Source: Nephrocerus scutellatus
Lineage: Eukaryota > Arthropoda > Insecta > Diptera > Pipunculidae
Length of the DNA: 64,000 nucleotides
Direction: 5' to 3'
NCBI GenBank assembly: GCA_947095585.1
Contig: OX352763.1
Location: forward strand, 116,787,908-116,851,907
The notes beneath the pieces were generated by a model, which saw only the letters and a program-made list of their open reading frames with translations, was not told the DNA's origin and did no database searches. Both the position numbers and the translations under genes were made by a program. Each line of letters opens with the position of its first letter. Within the stretch, counting starts at the first letter, position 1. Positions 57,301 through 64,000 of this stretch are shown here, piece by piece.

Positions 57301-60084
57301 CTAAGCATTTAGTGTGAAAAGCAAGGACTACGAATGCACCCAGAACACTGTTTGGTGCGGTGTATGGGCCGGACGGTGGAATCATCGGTCTGTATTTTTT
57401 CAAAGATGACAATGGCCGCAAAGTTACCGTCTATGGCACTCGCTATCGTTCGATGATTTCGGACTTTTTTTGTCCAAAATGCATGAAATGATGAACAGCA
57501 CGCAAATAGACTTATTGAGGTATGAGTTCGGTGGGCAATTTATCTAACGTTTCGGCCGCCTATTTTTTATGGTCTCTCGTCTATGCCAATAAACCAACAA
57601 CAATTGCAGAATTGGAAGACAACAATAAAATTAAACGTTTCATTAGCGAGATACCAGCCGAAATGCAAAGAAAATCCTACGGAGGAAAATGGAAAAAAAA
57701 AACTAAGACGTGCCAGTAATGTTTGCAATGCCCACCTTTGATCTAAGTACCGAGATGAGTATTTAGATTAAAGGTGGGCATTGCACTGCTGAGTGGTTTT
57801 TTAGTGTCAGCAGGGATGCGCTGTGTGTGAAATCCGGTGTGCCTTAAGTGACCGACCATATGAAATGCAAACTTAATGTTCAATTTGACCTGAGTCTCAT
57901 GCATTCATATCTCCCATTATGTACCAATAGTTGTATAACAACAGATGTTCTATTGTAGACAGTTGGACTCAGGGGTGGTACGTACAAAGTTCAGCTTTCC
58001 TTGATATGATTGCGATTGCTGTTTTTGTTCCAATATGGTATCTCTTGTGCCTGTTGTCAGATCGATTGTGCGGTTTTTGATCTTATTGTGAATTATGAAG
58101 GCTAGTCTGAGTCCTTTGTCCTTGATCCCTCTCTCTGAATGTCCAATTCAGAGTTTCAATATTGATCTTTGGTTTTTGTTTCGTTTCTTTTAATGCCGCA
58201 ATTTGTAGATCATAGTTTTCATAAAATGGATGATTTCCTATATTTTTCCCCTAGCCCATCTAAGTTGAGTTTAATTCAGAATTTAAATGGTCCTGAATCT
58301 GTTTGTGTCATAGGTAGATGGTAGGAAAGTTGTACTGTTGTGGTTTTCGGTTTGCACGTTTCGATGTCATTTTAAATCAATTTTTTATAGATCGATGATT
58401 CGAGCAGTTCTTTAAGTACCACTTCATTACTTCTATAGCATTTGACAGTTCTTGTATTGTTGTGAAGAATATTTTTGCATTCTGAGCAGACTCAAAACAG
58501 TGAGGCTGTGTACGGGATTTTGTTTGAAAAGACTAAGATGATCTTTGGACGATCGGTTTCGAGTGATTTCGGTCCGAAGAAACTCCATTTCATTCTTTTC
58601 TTTTCGTTTTCATTGATAATCTCTTGCCTGCTACTTCTAATCCAATTCATTAAGTTTGAGGAACATCCTTCCTATTCCTTCCTTTCTTGATTTATCGGAA
58701 GTGACGATCTTAAAACGATTGGTTTCGAGTGATTTCGGTCTGTAGAAACTCCATTTCATGTCTTTTCGTCTTCATTGATAATCTCTTGGAGTTTTTTTTT
58801 TAATACCCATATGCCCATATGGCAGACACTGCGACCTGAAAGATCTATTGAAGATCTATAGAACCATGCTAAGAACAACTAGAAGGGAATTGGAAAAAGT
58901 GTAGAGGTTGGCATGTGTTTTAATTACAGGGGCAATGGGAACCTGCCCACTGAAGGGGCTCCTAAAGAAACTAAAATTAGAAGAGGATGCCAGCTGCAGG
59001 CTTTGTGAGGAGGCAAAGGAAACCCCTCAATGAATGCGGAAAACCGACCCGATAGAGGAGAGACCGATATGGGAACTCTCGCGACCTCGGAGTCTGCACG
59101 GCATTCACTGAACCCACACCATATCATTAAGTTCTTAAGAGCCATTGGTATGGAGGGTGTGCTATAGGGACGAACGGGCATGCACTGTCTCCATAGCACT
59201 AGTAATGGGCCAGCGCAATAAATCCATATTGGGTCGCAGTGCTATTTGTATATACCCCATTTCTCATCCTCATCATCATCAGGTCCAGAATGAATGTGCC
59301 TAACTACTTTAAATTTTTTTTTGTTTTGTTTTCAATAAACTTAATATTAATTACGTTTATATTAAAACATGTACATTTGTTTTGCTTTCGTCACCTGTCC
59401 AAATGCAAAAATGTTCTAAAAAATATCTCGAAAAGATGAACGTTTTTGACGTTTTCAAATGGATGACTCGGCCAGCTTTTAAATGCGTTATCTTTTCGAG
59501 CTTCTACTGTAATTGTTTTTCAAATGGAATTATATCATCATATATTTTCTTGAAGATTTTCTTATACATTGTAAAGCAGACAAAGAGTCTTAATGTATTT
59601 TTGTAGTATCGACATAAAATAGAAATAGAAATTATTTCCTCATACTTAGGTTTAGATTTTACACCCCTCATTTTATCTGTTCCCTCCATAACTTTAATAT
59701 CCCCGCTGTGCCAAGCACATAGCCTAAAATTATAAAGATTCAAGCTCCTTTCTTGCGTGCAAATTATAAAACCAAAAACTTTTAAAAAGATCAAGAATAT
59801 AACTGGAATAAGCAAGAGATTGGGTAAGCCACTTACCTTAAAAAATCATCTATCATTTGTCGCAACTCATCGTTCCGTTGTCTCGAATGCTCCAGCAACT
59901 GTAACGCCTGATTGATCCTCTTAGCGGTGCTATCATTATCTTCACCGCCAGCATTTACTCCGGGTTGGGTGTTTAGTTTAGAAACAAAAACATAGACAAG
60001 AAAGGCCCACGCCACGACAAAGATAACGAGCGCCCGAACCCACGAATTCGACGATGAACCAAAGAATTGCCGTAAAACTGACAT
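53681..60084 (-). CDS. FucT6: Alpha-(1,6)-fucosyltransferase (core fucosylation), four exons, complete
   Basis: Type II Golgi membrane enzyme that transfers fucose from GDP-fucose to the innermost GlcNAc of N-glycans (FUT8 family). Exons on the minus strand: 60084-59837, 55376-54926, 54848-54424, 54320-53681; phases agree and the frame gives 587 aa, slightly shorter than the usual fly protein. A membrane segment lies at residues 17-35 ([17 protein letters not shown]), then a stem with likely coiled coil ([15 protein letters not shown]). The catalytic GT23 domain includes [20 protein letters not shown] and the nucleotide-sugar motif [14 protein letters not shown] at about 375-388. The end is the SH3-like domain ([26 protein letters not shown]). 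I chose the start at 60084 (MSVLRQFFG) over an in-frame ATG at 60126 because homologues begin with this short cytosolic tail. Confidence 0.96.
54424..54848 (-). CDS. FucT6: FucT6 exon 3: catalytic domain, first part
   Basis: Starts [20 protein letters not shown], continues [39 protein letters not shown], and [18 protein letters not shown], ending in KKPIVG with a split glycine codon. Followed by a 103-base intron. Confidence 0.95.
54926..55376 (-). CDS. FucT6: FucT6 exon 2: stem and coiled-coil region
   Basis: Begins (S)[17 protein letters not shown], carries [14 protein letters not shown] and [15 protein letters not shown], and ends at KLVCKLNK in phase 0. Acceptor ttttcccag, donor gtgagt. 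The next intron is only 77 bases. Confidence 0.95.
55439..55652. mobile_element. 214-bp hairpin MITE in FucT6 intron 1
   Basis: Left end ctataaaaaaagtcaaccat and right end (inverted) ctataaaaaaggcgaccacc pair along about 27 bases. Inside, gcgcgcgattaaaaagtcg and the inverse of cgattttttagcgcgcgc pair again, with repeated (c)atcaaaaaggcg words on one arm. It ends only about 62 bases before the FucT6 exon 2 acceptor. Confidence 0.75.
55653..56140. other. FucT6 intron: no gene recognised
   Basis: AT-rich with a piece near 56030-56100 resembling a worn inverted CR1-like palm entry (minus-strand GINAGVPQE). Too short to call firmly. Confidence 0.4.
56145..56215 (-). mobile_element. SINE 3' tail
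   Basis: Minus strand caaatggttgggagaagctt, ggaccgcaatggtctgtcgg and an (ATT)n tail: the 3' end of the SINE at 42587-42855. It directly adjoins the LINE at 56215. Confidence 0.75.
56215..56875 (+). mobile_element. third-family LINE, broken
   Basis: GVDHINTLR near 56245, [17 protein letters not shown] at 56320-56365, [19 protein letters not shown] at 56440-56500 with an internal deletion, [20 protein letters not shown] (YADD changed to FTND), KTKIINLGT and [15 protein letters not shown] to 56840. Same family as 20770-22620 and 29180-30790. Confidence 0.8.
56880..57295 (+). repeat. tandem modules with ATCTCCGGTGACAAC-type word
   Basis: Three units starting cccgatttt at about 56901, 57008 and 57132 (107 and 124 bases apart), each with a T-run, an atttgtgtatctcc word and acaa..ttttgtaaa, plus a fourth partial. 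The acacatgtgtatctccggtg word also occurs in the repeats at 9839-10060 and 48055-48568. Confidence 0.65.
57300..57720 (+). mobile_element. Tc1-like transposase fragment
   Basis: [20 protein letters not shown] and [16 protein letters not shown] at 57355-57470, then after a gap [19 protein letters not shown] and [11 protein letters not shown] at 57575-57690. The section with the second and third catalytic residues is deleted. Confidence 0.75.
57724..57785 (+). other. 27-bp hairpin, fully paired as + strand RNA
   Basis: 57724-57750 and 57759-57785 are inverted copies around an 8-base loop. The only two differences are G opposite T, which pair as G-U in a plus-strand RNA but would be A-C mismatches in the opposite RNA. 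It lies just past the Tc1-like fragment, antisense within FucT6 intron 1. A small hairpin RNA or a transposon end are both possible. Confidence 0.6.
57786..58535. other. FucT6 intron: no gene recognised
   Basis: AT-rich; no recognisable exon or element. Confidence 0.45.
58475..58800 (+). mobile_element. CR1-like LINE scraps with a local duplication
   Basis: attgataatctcttgcctgc and ctaatccaattcat parallel the IDFLSASSKPIHSF region of 16070-16110. The block ggtttcgagtgatttcggtc with ctccatttcat occurs twice (about 58555 and 58721), a 166-base local duplication. Confidence 0.5.
58905..59230 (+). mobile_element. LINE 3' end (LOA/I-group)
   Basis: [20 protein letters not shown] with [12 protein letters not shown] is the Cys-rich end of the RNase H-bearing LINEs, followed by a non-coding tail to the cgcaataaatcc word near 59215. 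Confidence 0.65.
59231..59836 (-). other. FucT6 intron 1, part nearest exon 1
   Basis: AT-rich, no recognised element. Open frames here have no known motif. Confidence 0.45.
59837..60084 (-). CDS. FucT6: FucT6 exon 1: cytosolic tail, membrane anchor, stem
   Basis: From [15 protein letters not shown] to RQMIDDFL and a split serine codon. Donor aag|gtaagt on the minus strand at 59836. The following intron is 4460 bases. Confidence 0.93.
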
Positions 60085-61245
60085 TATAGGTAAATTTTGT
60101 AGTCTTTTAAGAAAAACCAAATGCAAATGAGGTACGAGCTCAGTGTGGCTTGGTTTTGAGCTTTTAAGTTCATATGATTTTTTATTAACACCAAATCTTA
60201 GTGTTTATCTAATCTACAACCAAGATGCGCGAATCTCAGCTACGCGAACACAGAGATTATGATCTCACTTATCAAAAACATTTTATTTATATTACATTCT
60301 CATTTATTTCAAATACGTAAACTTTTTTAATAGATAATAAGACTATATTACTAAAATAAAAATCGCACATAGCCGGCACAAAATTAGGTAGAAATAGTGG
60401 CAGCGATCAGAGTAGATAGGCACAATTCACGAACAATTATTAGAAAAACTAAGGAATTTATCACACTCTAGATTCCATTTGCAATCTAACGATACTTTTT
60501 TGAGAACTAAATTTGTTCACCTGTTTAACTTTTTCCTTCAAAGAAAACTACACATTTCGGTATCCTTTCATTCTTTTATCGAAAGGCACATCATAATCTT
60601 CAAGAAGGAACTTCATCGCGTCGTGTAAATCTTCTTACTTTTTCATTTTGCTGGGGGCGAAAAAAGATTTCCAGCAAATTACAAAGTACAGTATATATTT
60701 TCTCTAAATTATGCCACGTTTATTTTCCAAAATTTCGTTTAGAAAGCATAAAAATCATTCTTTCATTATTGTTTACACAATTGTTAAAATTTATGAAGAC
60801 TGAAAACGCAATTGGAATTCACACACTACGACGCGACTGCAAAACTCACTAATCACCATAAAAGACTACTGGATTTTACTGTTTTCATATAATCATGTAG
60901 CCAATCAAAAGTTCTAAAAATGACTGCAGTGATAACGTGTAACGATAGCGACGTTCTTTAGAATTTTAAGTCAAATGGGGCAAATGTCAAATTTGTGTAC
61001 AAACAACCTACAGCCGCTGTAAACAATTTTATAGAAATAAGGTTTTTTTTATAAATTGCATTATCTCACACCCTTACAATGCTAGACTTAGCAAGTGCGT
61101 TAAGGTTTAGGAAGCTTGTGGGTGTAATGATAAGCATTTAGAGCGCCAAGCACGGTAAATAGGTAGGTGGCAGTTAGATTCTGATCAAGTGACAAATTTT
61201 CGTGACTTTGTACTAAAATTTGAACTGCTATAAAATGACAATTTT
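60085..61245 (-). other. FucT6 5' UTR and upstream region
   Basis: Sequence before the FucT6 start on the minus strand. It contains one more in-frame ATG (60126) and must include the promoter; I see no convincing TATA box or initiator. No other gene. Confidence 0.4.
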
Positions 61246-61357
61246 TTTTTCATATATATAGACTTATTGCCAAGGGAGGACTCCCTGAATGACTTGCGTC
61301 ACGGCAATAAGTTGGGCTAAGCCCTTTATTAAAATTCAAAATAAAATAAAAATCGAA
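61246..61357 (-). mobile_element. small structured retroposon-like repeat, copy 2
   Basis: Same ~95-base core as 17772-17867 with few changes, same TCGATTTTTATTTTATTTTG start on the minus strand, and same T/A-run end. Flanks differ completely, so both borders are shared. A change in one small loop (TTGG to TTGC) leaves the stems intact. Confidence 0.75.
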
Positions 61358-62669
61358 GGAATGTGATTTACAATATTCCTCACGTTTGTAGCCGGTTTCA
61401 ATTTATTTTCTCAGAATTCTCTCTGTTGTGTTCTAAAATGCGATTCTCATGATGTGACTTTTTCAAAACGTCACAAAAAATGACAAGTTCAACAAAAATG
61501 TCAGTGATTTAGTTTTTGGTGAGTTTTGTATGTGTAACTTTTCTATAAAAAATGATGGGCACAAAACGACTTTCTTTTACGGACGGGGCAGGAATCTTCA
61601 GTAAAGGTGTATTAAATTTTTTTAAATTTTATTTTTATTTTTTATTTTGTTTATATTTCTTTTGCACCTAAGAGATTTCTCCTAAGTGCTATATTTTTTG
61701 AGGTATTTGCAAAAGCTCAGTTGTCTTAAATATGAATTTTCAGCTTCATAAGTTTAACCGTCTGGGCTGTAAACATGGCACAGACAGACGTAGATTGTTT
61801 TCCCCTTTTTCTGACTCAGGAGATACGGAAATTGGTAAATCTGCAAAAATCCTGAGTTCGAAAATTTTGACTATTTTTACTATGTAAAAGAAAATAATAT
61901 GTGTGAGTATACTTTGCTAATTTTGAATAATTATTAGGTTATAAAATATTAATTATGTTTAGTTGTTTATATCTTAATTTAAATAAAACCATATTTTGTT
62001 TGTTTTTTATAAAGCTTCTGAATTTGAGTGTATATCGGGCTCTAAATACGCAGCAACTGCCCAAATAAAGTAGTAATACATTTTTTCACCACTATACGCA
62101 CCAAAGCAATTCAGGTTAAGTGATAAAATTAAACGAAACGTTTATAAAAGAGTTCAGCTCCGATTCGTTAAGCTTTCGTTTACTTTCACGTGCATTCAGG
62201 TCGCTCTTTACATGTGTAAATTTGACATTTGTCTTTTTGATACGAAAAACAGAACCAATGCTAATGCAGCAGGCTTTTTATTATAATCATTTGGCAAACA
62301 TGTGCAAGCATTTCGTTCACATTTGACACTGTTAAATGCACCAAAAGTCCATTATAATCGACCCTTAAGGATCCACTGACTAATACGAAATCGGAAAAAG
62401 ACAATCTAAGCCTCGAGTAACATAAATTAAATTGTCAAGTCAGTATGGCGGGAGAAATTAAAAATAGCATTGAACAAATCCCAAGTGCTATTAAGTAGGA
62501 TAGGTGGATGGGTTTTAAGCCAATAATATTTTACGCTGTTAATCAAAAAATTAGCTTTCATTACATCCGTCTTTTTATATTACTTTAAGTAGAATGTGGT
62601 TGGGCCTAAGTTCGTCGATCGAAATAGTTTGAAATTGCTTGCATTCCCTGGTTTTAAAAATATACCACA
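61358..62669. other. no gene recognised; may hold the Harbinger left end
   Basis: AT-rich. No Myb/SANT- or MADF-like companion frame of a Harbinger element was recognised and no terminal repeat matching the right edge of the window was found. Confidence 0.4.
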
Positions 62670-62998
62670 ATGATTGTTGCATATAGTTATTTTCAAAAAA
62701 TGTTGTTATTGTCTATGAGCTATCTTGCTTTTTGTAATTTCCTAAAATTGTGTAGAACTTACAAAAAGCGTAAAATACGAACACGGGAACTATATAGTGT
62801 CGAAGATCGTGAAATGAATGGATTTTTTACACAATTATTCAAAACCATTGGAATAAAAGAACAAGGACAATTTCGTAGTGCCGTTGGAATGGGCCCACAG
62901 CAGTTTGATTCCTTGTTTAGTTTACTGAATAATCGATTGGAAAAACACTCACATAGGAAGCCGATCGAATCGAAATGCAGGCTAGTTCTAACTTTAGT
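62670..62998 (+). CDS. Harbinger transposase exon 1
   Basis: Encodes residues 1-109 and two bases of a valine codon; a hydrophobic start, a basic RTYKKRKIRTREL patch, then MGPQQFDSLFSLLNNRLEKH. Donor t|gtaagta. Confidence 0.8.
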
Positions 62999-63947
62999 GT
63001 AAGTAGCAATTGAAAATATGAATGAATAAAATCTTATAATAAAGCTGTGATGTTTTAATAGATTCTTGTCCCAAGGATCATCATGGCAGATGCTTGCAAG
63101 TGCATTTAAAATGGGAGGTTCAACAGTCCGCGGTATTATTTTGGAAACATGCGACATAATCTGGGAAGAAATGTGTGACATATACCTGTCGAAACCGAAC
63201 GATAGAGAGTGGAGAAAAATTGCAGCTAGCTTTTATAGTTTAACTGGAATACCGAACTGTGTTGGAGCACTAGACAGCAAGCACTTAAGGATAAAAACAC
63301 ATCATAAACATTTCTCAAGTGTTGTCCTGTTGGCTGCTTGTGATAGTAATTATTGTTTCACTGCGGTAGATATTGGGGTAAATGACAGTCAAATTGCTGG
63401 CGGTGTTTTAAATTCTACCAATTTTGGACGAAAGTTTTTCGACAAGAACATAGAATTACCAACTGATAGTCATATTCCAAACACAAAGGAATATTTTCCG
63501 TTTTATTTTATTGCTGATACTGCATTTCCATTGAGGCGAAATATAATGAGACCCTACACGGAACGTACACTTACAGCAGATCAGGAAAATTTTAATAAAC
63601 AGCTCACTAAGATTAGAGTTCGAATCGAAAACACTTTTGGTATAATGACTGCACGATGGCGAGTTTTGTTAAACTCATTACAATGTTTTCCAGAAAATGC
63701 TGAAAAAATTGTAAAAGCAATTGTAGTTTTGCACAATTTCTTAAAAATGAATGATGTAGAATATTGCCCTGAGAATTATGTGGATGATATTGAAACTGAC
63801 ACCAAAGGTCAATGGCGAAAAGAGGGTACTTTGTTATCACAATGTCGGTTGTTCACAAGATATAATGCTTCTCACGAATCTTTTCAGTTAAGAAATGTTT
63901 TAAAAGACTATTTAACTTCATCGCAATCTCAAGAAATGATTATTTAA
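62670..63947 (+). CDS. PIF/Harbinger transposase (HARBI1-like nuclease), apparently intact
   Basis: DDE_4-type transposase that cuts and inserts PIF/Harbinger DNA transposons. Two exons, 62670-62998 and 63062-63947, joined through a 63-base intron (donor gtaagt, acceptor ttttaatag) give 404 aa with no stop. Catalytic residues are in place: D181 in GALDSKH, D262 in FIADTAFPL, E299 in RVRIENTFGI. An N-terminal part with MGPQQFDSLFSLL and a helix-turn-helix-like GSSWQMLASAFKMGGSTVRG fits the family. HARBI1 proteins are about 350 aa, so this length is normal to slightly long. The start could also be at one of the following methionines. Not disrupted, unlike every other transposon here, so it is a young element or a domesticated gene. 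Confidence 0.88.
63062..63947 (+). CDS. Harbinger transposase exon 2
   Basis: Completes valine 110 and continues FLSQGSSWQMLASAFKMGG through the DDE core to SQSQEMII and stop. Contains all three catalytic acids. Confidence 0.88.
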
Positions 63948-64000
63948 AAAATGCCTTAAATAAACCAAATAGTTGCATGCATACCATATTAACAAAAATA

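Overview
This is eukaryotic, animal DNA, almost certainly from a fly. Two spliced host genes match dipteran proteins closely: phosphorylase kinase gamma (PhKgamma) and alpha-1,6-fucosyltransferase (FucT6). AT-rich non-coding DNA, GT-AG introns, and the repeat families (RNase H-bearing LOA/I-group LINEs, RTE LINEs, CR1/Jockey-like LINEs, mariners, a tRNA-derived SINE) also fit a repeat-rich higher fly. A tephritid-like genome is my guess; the species cannot be read from the sequence.

Layout. 1-23.4 kb: no host gene recognised; decayed transposons, a 172-bp tandem satellite, a 7-bp minisatellite split by a mariner, and C-rich degenerate arrays. 23.4-43.1 kb: PhKgamma on the + strand, nine exons covering nearly the whole kinase domain and the C-terminal regulatory domain; the first exon(s) were not found. 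Its two 7.6-kb introns are packed with LINE, mariner, Tc1-like and SINE copies. 43.1-53.7 kb: region between convergent genes with a MITE, Helitron remnants and LINE fragments. 53.7-60.1 kb: complete four-exon FucT6 on the - strand (587 aa predicted), whose 4.5-kb first intron holds a hairpin MITE, LINE and Tc1-like fragments and a 27-bp RNA-type hairpin. 60.1-64 kb: FucT6 upstream DNA, a second copy of a small structured repeat, and a PIF/Harbinger transposase gene that looks intact (two exons, 404 aa, DDE residues present).

The two host genes act separately: PhKgamma is the catalytic subunit activating glycogen phosphorylase; FucT6 adds core fucose to N-glycans in the Golgi. Nearly everything else is mobile DNA, mostly broken, with several readable nested insertions (SINE in LINE with target duplication, RTE in LOA, mariner in a minisatellite, Tc1-like in mariner). 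Element clades are assigned from recognised protein motifs by eye, not from a search. I found no rRNA, ordinary tRNA gene, CRISPR or bacterial-type operon. The best candidates for something undescribed are the 82-nt hairpin at the left end, the ~110-bp element with three-way-junction potential, and the satellite family seen at three loci.
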